Source: Eutypella sp. D-1 (taxonomy: Eukaryota; Ascomycota; Sordariomycetes; Xylariales; Diatrypaceae). Taken from it: a stretch of DNA of 64,000 nucleotides. The DNA lies in assembly GCA_023313575.1 (NCBI GenBank), contig JAJTTP010000002.1, positions 1-64,000 on the forward strand, read 5' to 3'. Made by a program: the position numbers and the translations under genes. Positions 19,501 through 30,309 of this stretch are shown in pieces. The notes under the pieces are model-generated. The model was not told the DNA's origin, did no database searches, and saw only the letters and a program-made list of their open reading frames with translations. How positions within the stretch are numbered: the stretch's first letter is position 1; every line of letters starts with the position of its first letter.

Positions 19501-22500
19501 ATGTCGAACATGGCCGCCAACGAAGCAGCACCGAGCGATGCGGCCGAGGAGACGGAGTCAGCTCCGAAGCAACCCCAGCGAACACCCAAATTCTCCGATT
19601 ACATGCGAGTCTTCAAGTACGCAACGAGATGGGATATCGGTGTATATATCATCGCATTTGGAGCGTCACTGGGCGCCGGTATTACAATGCCGCTGATGAA
19701 TATCATATTCGGACAGCTGGTAGGACAGTTCACCGAGTATTTCGGGAGCAATACTACCATACCACGCGACGACTTCGACCGGATTCTGAACCGACAAGCC
19801 CTATACATAATGGCCCTGTTTCTTGTACGCTGGGCCTTGAGCTCCATCAACAAGTTCTGCTTCAGGATGATTGGAATCCGCCTCTCGTCGGCCGTGCTAG
19901 GCGACTATCTACGTGCATTGTTCGCACAGTCAGTGGACGTGATCGACTCCATGCCAGCGGGAGCCCCGGCCACTGCCATCACGGTGACGTCGAACACGCT
20001 GCAGATTGGTATTTCTGAACGCCTGGGTACCTTCGTACAGTACCAGGCTACGATCTGGTCCGCGCTCGTCGTTGCTTTGATATGGAGTTGGGATCTCGCC
20101 CTCGTGACGTCCACTTTACTCATCTATATCATTCTTGTCTTGTGCTTTGTCACTGCCCCCGTTATCAAGGGCCAGACTGCGACCATCCAGGCAGATGCCG
20201 AAGGCACCGCCGTTGCTAGTGAGGCCCTCGAAGGAATCCGGCTTGTCATGTCTTGTGGCGCGGAGGGGCGCATCATGTCTCGCTACAAAGACTGGGTAGC
20301 GGAGGCTAGGAAAAGGGGTCAAAAGATCGCTCCCATTATCGGCCTCCAGTTCGGTCTAGTGGTATGTTCAGTATTTCAAATGATCCCATTTCCATCGTTA
20401 CCTTCCCCCGGGAATCATTGTTCGAGACCTAATGCGAGACTAGTACTTCGGCGTGTTCGGGTCATTTGGTCTGGCCTTCTGGTACGGCAGTAAAAGATAT
20501 ACAGACGGCGCAATTGATAACGCTGGCACTGTTATCGTGGTGCTCATGTCGGTTATGCTAATTCTCACCTCCTTTGAACGTATCACGACGCCACTCATCG
20601 CCGTGAGCAAGGCGATGGTCGCTGCCTGCGAACTGTTCTCACTGATTGACGCACCACATCCTCCGTCAGGGATCCTCAAGCCGGAGATCACCGGAGAAGA
20701 CATCCTCTTCCAGGACGTAACCTTCGAGTATCCTAGGCGCCCAGGAGTTCAGGTTTTGGACAATCTAAGCGTCCGCATTCAATCAGGTCGAAATACCGCT
20801 CTCGTTGGACCGTCTGGCTCTGGCAAGAGCACCATAATCGCACTGTTACTACGTTGGTATTCTCTCCAGGTGCCGCAGGTGATCGAACAGCCAAAAGAGG
20901 AGAAGAACGATGATCAGCCCAACAATACGCTCGAGATCCCTGACAGACCAAAACGTTCTGGAACCATCATGGTCGGCGGACACAGTTTGGAAGATATTGA
21001 TCCTCAATGGTGGAGGACCCAGATCGGTCTTGTCCAGCAGGAACCCTTTTTCTTTAACGATACCATTTTTCGCAACGTTGCAAATGGTCTCATAGGAACT
21101 GAATGGGCCGATGAACCCGAAGCCAAGAAGCGGGAGATGGTTCTTGATGCATGCCAGGAAGTGCATGCTCACGAATTCATTAGTCGCCTACCAGATGTAA
21201 GTCGCCATGGTATTCAACGGTGTTCCCCTTCATAGTAGAAGAGTAAGTCTGACTGTAATGGTTTATAAAAGGGATACGACACACAAGTCGGCGACGGCGG
21301 CGTCAAGCTATCGGGTGGTCAGAAACAACGCATCGCCATCGCCAGAAGCATTGTAAAACGACCGCGAATTATTATTTTCGACGAAGCGACGAGCGCGCTC
21401 GACACGAAAAGCGAGAAGATCGTCCAGGAAGCACTTGAGCGGGCCGCAAGGAACCGCACCACGATCACCATCGCGCATCGCCTATCGACGATTAGAAAAG
21501 CCGACCACATCATTGTGTTGCAGAATGGACGGGTGGCCGAGCAGGGGGCACACCAGAGCCTGATCGAAGATGTAGACAGCGTCTACAGCGCCTTGGTTCG
21601 AGCTCAATCCTTATCATTGTCACGGTCAGACGAAACTCTCGCCCCCAAAGCAGAGCTCGAGTCACCGACACCAGAGGCATACAAGGACGTAGCGAGTTCG
21701 GACATGGAGAAGCGTTCAAGTGATTGCAACAAAGCCGAGGACACAAATCGGGCATCGAGGGATGTCCTGGCACCCCCAGAACAGTCGGCTTTCCAGTCCC
21801 GAGGAGTGGTTAGCAGTTTCGGAAGACTCCTGTATGAGCAGCGTGCGCAGTGGCCATCGTACACTGGAATAATCATATCCTCGATGGCCGTTGCAGCGGG
21901 GACGCCAATCCAAGCATGGTTGTTCGCGAAGGTGCTGGGGGTTTTCACGCTGTCCGATCCCGGTGAATTGAAGAAGGAGAGTGACTTTTGGGGGCTAATG
22001 TGGCTCGCACTCGCGGCAGGAGTTGGAGTTGCATACTTCTCTGAGGGCTGGGTCGGCCTATGGGTGCAGTATTTCATAAGCGCGGCGTACAAGACTCCAT
22101 ACCTGGCGGACATGTTGCGGCAAAAGATCGCTTTTTTCGACGAAGACAAGAATGCGCATGGCGCGCTTACTTCGCGAATCGCCGGCGATGCGAAAGAGTT
22201 GGAGGAATTGCTCGGCCTAAACCTGGCTATGCTGCTCTCTGGTGTTTTCACCCTCGTCGGCTGCATCGCTATCTCGCTCGCCTTCGGCTGGAAGCTTGCC
22301 CTTGTCGCGGCGTTCATCACCATGCCCATCATGCTCCTTTCGGGCTACTGGAAGTATAGACATGAAGTACAGTTCGACAAAATGAATTCGGCCGTCTTCA
22401 CTGAAAGCGCACAATTCGCTACAGAAGCCATAGGCGCCATCAGGACGGTCTCCGCTCTCACAATGGAGTCTACCATCAACCGTCGATACCAGGAGCTTTT

Positions 22501-23630
22501 AGATGGTCACGTCGCAGCAGCTCTCCGCAAGGCCCAACCGACGTCTTTACTCTATGGCTTCGCCGATAGCGCCAGCCTAGGGTGTCAAGCCTTGGTCTTT
22601 TGGTACGGTGGCAAGCTACTTTCCGGAGGAGAGTACGCACTAGAGGCGTTCTTTGTCTGTTTTATGGCCATTATACAAGGTGCAGAGGCAGCAAGTCAAG
22701 CCCTCTCTGTCGCACCCAATGCCGCACAGGCGAGAGCAGCTGCGAATCGTATTCTCGACGTCAGAGAGTCCGCCCAAGTAGACCGTGATGGAATGGACAG
22801 CAGCGGAAGGATAACCAAAGATGGCGGTGCTCATATCGAACTCCGGGACGTTTCCTTCAAATATCCTACCCGAGATATTTCGGTATTCGAAGGGATAAGC
22901 CTGAGCATCGAGAAGGGCCAATATGTGGCCTTCGTGGGGCCATCGGGATGCGGTAAAACCACCATCATTTCGCTTTTGGAGCGGTTCTATGACCTTGCTT
23001 CGGACGAAGGCTCAATTCTCTTCGACGGCGTTGATATTAATGACCTTAACGTCTACGAGTATCGTCAATGTCTGTCTCTGGTGGCTCAGGAGCCTACCAT
23101 GTTTCGAGGGACCGTTCGTGACAACATCCTCTTTGGCATCCCAGAATCTCGCTCTATTTCCGATGCGCAAATTCATGAGGTCTGCCAGCTAGCCTCCATC
23201 CACGATTTCATCATTTCCCTACCTGATGGCTATGATACTGAAGTTGGTCACAAGGGTGTCTCGATGTCTGGGGGGCAAAAGCAACGGATTGCTATCGCGC
23301 GCGCGTTGATCCGGGATCCGAAATTACTCCTTCTTGATGAAGCGACGTCAGCGCTAGATTCCGAATCCGAGAAGGTTGTCCAAGATGCATTGGAGAAAGC
23401 ACGTAGCGGACGGACAACCATTGCTGTAGCACACAGGCTATCGACGATTCAAAATGCCGATGTTATTTTCGTCTTCGACAATGGCAGAGTCGTCGAGAAA
23501 GGCACCCACAAGGAGCTTTTGAGCAATCAGGGTGTCTATTGGGAAATGGTAAGTTTCTCCGCATCTATGTTAGTCGCTTTCCCTCTAACGAATTGTTGTC
23601 TAGTGTTTGAGCCAAGCCCTGGATCAGTAG
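19501..23630 (+). CDS. Full-length ABC-B (MDR/P-glycoprotein-type) transporter, 1305 aa
   Basis: The exons are 19501-20361, 20444-21196, 21272-23548 and 23604-23630. The order is TMD1-NBD1-TMD2-NBD2. NBD1 has Walker A GPSGSGKST (about residues 409-417), signature LSGGQKQR and Walker B IIIFDEATS. NBD2 has GPSGCGKTT, MSGGQKQR, LLLLDEATS and the H-loop AVAHRLST. Both sites look catalytically complete. Family members sit in the plasma or vacuolar membrane and export hydrophobic compounds such as toxins, pheromones or azoles; the substrate cannot be read here. The start MSNMAANEA is preferred over the longer frame from 19459, which adds a poorly conserved hydrophobic stretch. The last exon encodes only eight residues after a 55 bp intron. 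Confidence 0.93.
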
Positions 23631-23953
23631 TTGGCTTGTGGTGGAATACCTGCCGTGTAGTAGACTGGGAGGACGCTTTTGATGGATGGGTATGCGCCCG
23701 GGAACAAATCCGTATTGCCACTCTTCATTTGTGAATCGTACCTCCACCTGCATCCGTCCTGCACCACTCGACGCTGCTTATGTCTTTAGTACCGAATATT
23801 AATATTATCGATCGATTTATATCAATGTCGAGTCTCATGGCGGACTAGCATCACTAGTGTCCTTGCACATATGTACCTGACTTTCTGTAATTAGTGCCAA
23901 GACTGAGATGCGGTTCTGTTGACTTTCAGTTTATTTCAACACCCCGACTAATA
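23631..23953. other. Intergenic, 323 bp, between convergent genes
   Basis: This is 3' flanking sequence of the ABC transporter and of the zinc-cluster factor. It is AT-rich around 23795-23830. I see nothing else. Confidence 0.6.
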
Positions 23954-25891
23954 TTAGCTGATTGGTTCGTCGTGTTGCGTTTGCGCCTCAATCGATGTCG
24001 TCTGCTCGCTGGGGGGAATATAGAGATCGACCATAAGCAGGCCGCCGGACCCTCCTACAGGGGCATGACGACTCCAATTTACCTCTTCGGAGTCGCCACG
24101 AATCTCGGCTGTGTCCTCCACCAAATCCCATTCCCGTGTGACTTCGCTCTTGTCCATATAACGGAACACGACGCGACCGCCACCGTCTTCGAAAACAAAC
24201 TCCCGCCGCCACAGCCGCTGCCACTGCTCTGTAGCCGTACCCTCGGTTGCATTAATTCGCTCTACTTCTCGATTTCTGGATGCCAAGACGTATAGAGAAC
24301 GGGTATTCCAGAGCCCGTCCTGACCTGGGTAGTCCTTCAACGTCCATACCGCTTCATCTCGTGCAAGAGGGTCTCGGCAGAAAAGGGCCATGATCAACAA
24401 GTGCCATGCAATTCCGCACTGCAACGACATGTGGTGGGCCGGACCCTTGGTGTTTCGCGTAGCCATGCGCAAGGCAACCTGGGCCAAAGAGAGATACTCG
24501 CGGAACAGTGGTGTTCTCGAACGTAATGTCTCTACGTCAAGGAACTCGGGAGGATTTTCAAATATATAGGCTTGCAGGTACTGCAAACGCAAATGAATGA
24601 CCTTCAAATATGCCGGTGATTGAAGGTCAGACATGATAATTCGGTTGAAAAGAGGCAGGAACGCAGCGTCTAGCGCGTGCATTACTGCCTGCGAATTCTT
24701 ACAGAATTCTTTGATCCGATCATTACTTAGTAGATAGACATGGAAGTACTTGATGGAGTCTTCATCCTTAGAACCCCAAACACCCGAGTCACGCATGGCT
24801 TCTGCCATGATCTGGAGCATAGCTGTGTGGGTACGCCGAACCGCTATCCAGTACTCCTCGTATTCGTCGAGGTTATTGAACACGGCCGGGATACAGTCTA
24901 TATCAACGGATGAACAAGACAGTTGACTAAGGAGTTCGAAAAATGACTCCATTGTACGCTTCTTACGAGTAAGCCATTTTGTGAGACTCTGAAGAGGAGG
25001 CCCGTCGTCGACTCTATTGCGAAGAATAGTGCGGCCTTGTTGTGCCAGGTGGTTGAAGATGCCTGCCACCGCTGTAAGAAGCGGCTTAGGGTTTGGCGCC
25101 AGGCCGGCGATGTTGTGGTCCATGTCCCCATCTGTCAAAAGGGCAAACAATATGGCCGAGCCGTGGTTTAAGTGATCCAAGGCGGTCTTCTGATTGCCCC
25201 GAAGCAATTCGAAGAAGAGCAGTAGGACGGAGAGAAGAACGGCATCGTGCACAGAAGCTTGTTGACTTGATAACCTGAGGGACTGGCAATAATAAGCAAC
25301 GGCATGGAAATAATGCACATCTCCGTTGGTAGTTGATAGTTCTGGGACTGGCGCGGCCCGAAGTGAGTTCGATGCGGACTCTTGATGCCATACGCTTAGT
25401 GCGCCGATGGCCATCGCAGCGTGACGAAGGGTGTGGTTAGTGCGGGCAAGCTGGGGAAGTGTCACTCCCCACAAGTCGCCGTTGGATGCTGCGTTGATCC
25501 ATGATCCTTGCACCAAACCCGCAAACTCGTTGAAGTAGAACATCCCGGATGCATCCCGGAAATCGAGGAGATCTGGGTCAAGATGAAGTTGTTGTGTTGG
25601 AGACGAGACGAGAGTAGGTTGGCGGGAATCCCAACAGAGCTGGGAGGGTCCGAGATTTCGTCTTGGCTCGACAGCATACCCTTCACAATGCACCCCTCTC
25701 TTTAGACAATTGTTGCACCGTGGCTTCGTCTCATCGCATTTGACATGGCGCTTCTTGCAAGTGATGCAGCCCGAACGCACTTTACGAATGCTTATACGAG
25801 AGAGCTTTGGCTTGCTGAGTCCAAGGGACGATGTTGATGATTCTGGCTCGTGATCGCTACTTCGAGCAGATCTAGGGGTTAGTCTTCTCAT
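23954..25891 (-). CDS. Zn2Cys6 transcription factor, intronless, 645 aa
   Basis: The binuclear zinc cluster is complete: Cys42, 45, 52, 59, 62 and 69 in CITCKKRHVKCDETKPRC and NNCLKRGVHC. The remaining roughly 570 residues are helical and resemble the fungal-specific regulator type with FYFNEFAG-like sequence after the cluster and no long activation repeats. It is a nuclear DNA-binding regulator. The ATG at 25891 is used because the frame's earlier codon at 25897 is GTG. It lies between the ABC transporter and the pentose/polyol cluster, transcribed in the same direction as the L-arabinitol dehydrogenase-type gene, so either neighbour could be its target. The target is unknown. Confidence 0.9.
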   Translation of the reverse strand: MRRLTPRSARSSDHEPESSTSSLGLSKPKLSRISIRKVRSGCITCKKRHVKCDETKPRCNNCLKRGVHCEGYAVEPRRNLGPSQLCWDSRQPTLVSSPTQQLHLDPDLLDFRDASGMFYFNEFAGLVQGSWINAASNGDLWGVTLPQLARTNHTLRHAAMAIGALSVWHQESASNSLRAAPVPELSTTNGDVHYFHAVAYYCQSLRLSSQQASVHDAVLLSVLLLFFELLRGNQKTALDHLNHGSAILFALLTDGDMDHNIAGLAPNPKPLLTAVAGIFNHLAQQGRTILRNRVDDGPPLQSLTKWLTRKKRTMESFFELLSQLSCSSVDIDCIPAVFNNLDEYEEYWIAVRRTHTAMLQIMAEAMRDSGVWGSKDEDSIKYFHVYLLSNDRIKEFCKNSQAVMHALDAAFLPLFNRIIMSDLQSPAYLKVIHLRLQYLQAYIFENPPEFLDVETLRSRTPLFREYLSLAQVALRMATRNTKGPAHHMSLQCGIAWHLLIMALFCRDPLARDEAVWTLKDYPGQDGLWNTRSLYVLASRNREVERINATEGTATEQWQRLWRREFVFEDGGGRVVFRYMDKSEVTREWDLVEDTAEIRGDSEEVNWSRHAPVGGSGGLLMVDLYIPPSEQTTSIEAQTQHDEPIS

Positions 25892-26252
25892 GTTCACCGG
25901 GGGTTCTTCTTCCTGTCCATCTACTTAGCTTGTTATAAGAAAGGAGACGAGCTGATGGTGCGGATGCGAACTGTCACGTACGAAAATATGGAGTAAAGCA
26001 AACGATATGTAGTGGTTGCTTATCATGTCCATTCACTAGGTTCAGGGCTCAGTAGGGAGACGGACCGCTAGTATACGGCCTAGAGCGGATAGGAGCTTCG
26101 CTATATTTGGTTTAGCCCCGCATGAGTCAGATCGTGCGAAACGGTTCTAACCACGGTACTTTGTACTGTGTACCTTCATAGCATGCATACAGGTGTTGTA
26201 GTTCATTGTAGTTCATTGTAGTTCATTGTGATGAGCTGCCTATGTGCCTACT
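25892..26252. other. Intergenic, 361 bp
   Basis: This is the promoter of the zinc-cluster gene and the 3' flank of the L-arabinitol dehydrogenase-type gene. It contains the 10 bp tandem repeat at 26201-26230. Confidence 0.6.
26201..26230. repeat. Three tandem copies of a 10 bp unit
   Basis: The unit gttcattgta is repeated at 26201, 26211 and 26221 (last base g), just downstream of the stop of the dehydrogenase gene. It probably lies in the 3' UTR. Confidence 0.9.
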
Positions 26253-27409
26253 TCAAGATCGGATGACAACTTTAATTGCTTTACTTTCCGAATCCGAGGC
26301 TGTCTTGAAAGCCTCGATGGCGTTATCAAGCGTGAACTCGTGTGTAATCAACCTCCTAAGGTTGACGCGACCGCTTTGTAGCACCCTGATCGCTCTTGGC
26401 CACATATTGACGTAGCGTTGCTGGAACTCGAGTACGACCTCTCGCTCGCTACAGCGCATGAAGGGTATCTCCATCCTGTCTCGCCCAACGCCTATAACAA
26501 AGACTTTGCCGCCGAACTTGACGCTCTGGATAGCATTGCCGAGGGAGCTCTCGACTCCTGTGCACTCGAGCGCGATGGCCGGCTCTAGGTCGCTGCCCAT
26601 AAGCTCCGAGATCTTGGCCGCGAAATCCTCGGCGCTCTCGGTCCGCTGAACCTGGTGGATCTTGACGTCCGGGACCATTGACCTAGCCACCTCTAGCCTC
26701 GAAGGATCGATATCAGTGATGACAATCGGGTAGGCCCCCGCAGCGTTGCAGCACTCTAAAGTGACGAGGCCGATCGGGCCCGCACCGCAAATAAGCACCG
26801 GGTCTCCGATCTTTACCCCGGCTCTCGTCACACCCGTTAGTGCAACACTCAGGGGCTCGAGTAAGGCCCCTTCATCGTAGGACATGTCCCCGATCTTGAA
26901 GCACCACTGGGCCGGGTGGTTGACGTACCGCCTCAGCAGGCCATGTGTCGGTGGAGTGGAGCGGAATATCATCTTCTTACAGCCGTTGTAGCGTCCGGTC
27001 ATGCAGGGCTCGCATGTCCCGCAGGTGATGTGCGGCTCGATGGCGACACGGTCACCTACGCGGAGAGAGCTGACCGAAGAATGGACCGCGACGACTACCC
27101 CGGCCGATTCGTGTCCTAAGATATGCGGCTCCGTCACCTTCCACGGACCGATGCCGCCGTGTTTCCAAAAGTGCACGTCCGACCTGCCGCAGTGAGCTTG
27201 TGGGATGATCTAGTCAGGTCGTTCAGGGACTCTCACCCGCAGATACCAGTCGTCTTAACAGCGACGGTCACCTCACCCGGTTGTAGGCTGGAGCCGGACT
27301 TCACTTCATTTAGACTTGGTGCGGCCTCGGCCACCCACAGGTTACGAGAACCATCAATGTATACGCCAGCATTCTCGGCCGACGTGGCGAGGTCCTCTGC
27401 GCTGCCCAT
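26253..27409 (-). CDS. L-arabinitol 4-dehydrogenase-type zinc alcohol dehydrogenase (367 aa)
   Basis: The exons are 27409-27237 and 27183-26253, with a 53 bp intron after the codon of catalytic Cys57. It is a medium-chain dehydrogenase with catalytic zinc ligands Cys57 (GICGSD), His82 and Glu83 (GHESAG), a four-cysteine structural zinc loop ([15 protein letters not shown]) and Rossmann motif GAGPIG ending in TDID, whose acidic residue favours NAD. Stretches such as [37 protein letters not shown] and [11 protein letters not shown] closely match fungal L-arabinitol 4-dehydrogenases, which oxidise L-arabinitol to L-xylulose in the cytosol. Sorbitol or galactitol dehydrogenase activity is the main alternative. 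It is divergent from the xylitol dehydrogenase-type gene, with which it shares a promoter. Confidence 0.9.
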
Positions 27410-27993
27410 TATGACGACTTCGGGGCTGTTAGATTACCCTCTTATTGTGCCTCGCAGAAGTGCTGTGGACATGCCAAGCTGGCAGTTGCTTCGATGGGAT
27501 TCTAGGAACGCAGACTTATATTGAGTTTGCTGTGGGACAGTGATTACATTGTGGGCGGACCTGTCTATGTAGACCCAGGGCTATTGCGTCTGCTTATATG
27601 ATCCGCCCTTACCTCAAGCATCTCCATTCTACAGCTCTAGCTCTCCAACTTTCTCCTCATCTCCTAACTCCACGATGCATACTAGCGTGCGTCCCGATCT
27701 GCTATACCGCTTAAACTTCCTAAATTGGTTAGAGCCTCAAAGCACAACTGCTCGGCATCAAGATGCGCTATTTCGACTTCGAGGATCCACTCCGAGGATC
27801 ACGACGACATCTTGTTTTCTCTACGGCGTGATGTGATATTCACCAGCGACCAAGAGGATGTGGTGGGTTTCATGATTTATGAGATGTCGGGTACATATGG
27901 GTTATAAAGCCCCAGCCTGCGGTGTTTCGATATGACCGAGGCGAACGGGTCATTGTTTTCTACGAGAAGGCATCCTTGCGAACGTTTATTACT
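27410..27993. promoter_or_regulatory. Bidirectional promoter of the two polyol dehydrogenase genes
   Basis: These 584 bp separate divergent start codons. A TATA box sits 86 bp before the right-hand ATG. The 12-mer gcttaaacttcc at 27709-27720 recurs at 29619-29630. I find no GGCTAA (XlnR/XYR1-type) hexamer on either strand. Confidence 0.65.
27903..27908 (+). promoter_or_regulatory. TATA box of the xylitol dehydrogenase-type gene
   Basis: TATAAA lies 86 bp upstream of the proposed ATG at 27994, which supports that very short first exon over a later start. Confidence 0.6.
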
Positions 27994-29265
27994 ATGGCTG
28001 TACGTATAGCTCCGATGGCAGTAACCTGAATATGCCAGTATCTGACATGGACGGTTTAGAACCCTTCTTTCGTACTACGAGCCGTCAAAGATGTGGCAAT
28101 CGAGGACAAGCCTCGGCCCAGGCTGCGCGATGAGCACGACGTGATCGTCCACGTCTCTCAGACCGGGATATGTGGTAGCGACGTAAGTTTTGGTTCTGCG
28201 TGAGTGCTTTAGACGACGACTCTTTCTAACACAGGCTTTCAAATAGGTGCATTAGTCAGTCTACGTCCTCGTCTGCATCTTCCATTGGCGATCACGGGCA
28301 GCTAACACCTTAACAGCTGGCAGCGTGGCCGCATCGGGCCCTACATCCTGACCGCGCCAATGGTTCTCGGACATGAATCCTCGGGCGTCATTGCGGAGGT
28401 TGGAGCCGCCGTGACGCATCTCCGGGTCGGAGATCGTGTCGCCATGGAGCCAGGGATCCCGTGCAGACGGTGCGAGTACTGCAGGAGCGGATCTTATCAT
28501 CTCTGCGGCAGCATGATCTTCGCCGCGACGCCGCCCTGGGACGGTACTCTTGCCCGCTATTACGTCAACGCGAGCGACTTTTGCTATAAGCTCCCTGAAA
28601 ACATGGACCTAGAGGAGGGTGCCATGGTCGAGCCCGTCTCCGTTGCGGTGGCAATCGCGAAGACAGCCGACCTCCGGCCGCACCAGACGGTGGTTGTCAT
28701 GGGCTGCGGACCCATCGGGATCTTGTGCCAGGCGGTTGCTAGGGAGTATGGTGCGAAGAAGGTAATCGGTGTCGATGTGGTGCAGTCAAGGCTGGATCTC
28801 GCAGCATCTTATGGCGCCGATGCGACCTTCATGCCGCCGAAGCCGGGCCAGGACGTCGACGCCATGGAGCACTCCGAAAGTGTGGCTAACCGGATGAGGG
28901 AGGAACTCGGGCTCGGAGAGGGCGCCGACGTGGTCTTGGAATGCTCAGGGGCGGAGGCCTGTGTTCAGATGGGTATTTACGTCGCCAGACGGGGAGGCAC
29001 GTTCGTACAGGCCGGCATGGGCAAGGAAAAAGTCACGTTCCCCATCACTGCAGTTTGCACCCAGGGCTTGACGGTCAAGGGCTCGATTCGGTACCTAGCG
29101 GGCTGCTATCCGGCGGCCATCGACCTGATCTCAGGCGGCAAGATTAATGTCAAGCAGCTTATCACGAACAGATTCAAGTTCGAGGAGTCGGAGGCAGCTT
29201 TTGAGCTCGTGAGGCAGGGTCGGCCGGACGTCTTCAAGGTCATGATCGAAGGAGTCCGCGATTAG
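27994..29265 (+). CDS. Xylitol dehydrogenase-type (D-xylulose reductase) zinc alcohol dehydrogenase, 361 aa
   Basis: I assemble four exons: 27994-27999 (ATG GCT only), 28060-28182, 28247-28254 (8 nt) and 28317-29265. The joins give [13 protein letters not shown] at the N-terminus and GICGSDVHYWQRG across the microexon, both as expected for the family. Cys40, His65 and Glu66 are the catalytic zinc ligands; [15 protein letters not shown] is the structural zinc loop; MGCGPIG followed by GVDVV is an NAD-type Rossmann fold. [15 protein letters not shown] and [16 protein letters not shown] are typical of fungal xylitol/sorbitol dehydrogenases, which oxidise xylitol to D-xylulose. The 60 bp first intron has donor GTACGT and branch CTGAC. 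The third intron uses a GTCAGT donor. The exact polyol substrate is inferred from the family. Confidence 0.87.
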
Positions 29266-30309
29266 CATTGTTGGCAGATACCAGACAATCAAGAGCTGTT
29301 CGTTACAATGAATACTTGATACTCTTCGTTGGATTATACGTGATTTCCCGTAGCTGTCCAGTATCTCGTTTCTATGCGTTGGCCCTTGATGGACTATCGC
29401 ATACCAAGACAGCATATATTCCTCCCAACTCAAAGTCATGGCGCCACTGCGGCCGCACTGCATCGACATGAACTATGTGGATGGCAGTACCGGAGGCTCG
29501 GTTCCTGGATTTCTCTTCTAGAGACACGTAACATTGTAGGCCATTCGTTCGCGACTTGGGTCGGTTTCGGGGCTCCCCACACGTCTACATGACCTATCAA
29601 GCATCGTGCGACTGCACTGCTTAAACTTCCGTAAATGTGATCGCGTTCTTTACTAGCTCGACGATTAGTGTAGACTGTCAGACAGATGCGGTGCTCTCAC
29701 GCTAAAATTTCCCGAGTGAGCTAGGCGCAGGGGGCTTAGGGTGCGGAGAACTCGTGGGGCGGGTATGCGTCGTGCGGAGATCGCATTTCTTGCTTCTGCC
29801 TCAAACGCTGTAGATAGTAGTCAAGTTGTGGCGTCTGTGCTGTCGTGCTGAATCTGGGGCATCCCCCCGGGTGGAGTTGGCTCTGTGGATTAAGGTAAGG
29901 ATTTGTAGACAATCGAGGCAGAATGGCATGGGTGATCAGCACGAAATCGTGGGGACCCCAAACTTCCCCAGAAGCGGAGCCGCTATTCACTTGAACTAGG
30001 ATCGTCGAACCCCCCAGTTCCAAGGAATTGGAGTCCATACACGATCTGATCGACTGACAACGCTCCGCCAGAGAGCGTTCGGGCCTCTTGGCTCACGGCG
30101 ACAATGTTCCCAGAGTCCCTGGTCCTTGCTGCCTGACCGTGGCCGAGTTATAAAAAGATAGGGTGCACACCGTAGAACGTATCATCGACTTAGTCGACTG
30201 GTCACAACACACGATCATTGATCATTGTATGCAGCTCGTGAGTTTATCATCGAGTCTTCTTTTGTGCATTATCTATTCTTCATCACGCCTTGTAGGCAGC
30301 GTACCGAAG
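29266..30309. other. Intergenic, 1.04 kb, upstream of the sugar transporter
   Basis: This holds the 12-mer gcttaaacttcc (29619-29630) shared with the dehydrogenase promoter, and TATAAAAA at 30149-30156. A 100-codon minus-strand frame (29736-30038) shows no family features. Confidence 0.55.
30149..30156 (+). promoter_or_regulatory. TATA box of the sugar transporter
   Basis: TATAAAAA lies about 155 bp before the ATG at 30310, leaving a pyrimidine-containing leader. Confidence 0.5.

Noticed and set aside
29736..30038. 100-codon minus-strand frame between the dehydrogenase and transporter genes
   Set aside because: No family features, and it overlaps the presumed transporter promoter.
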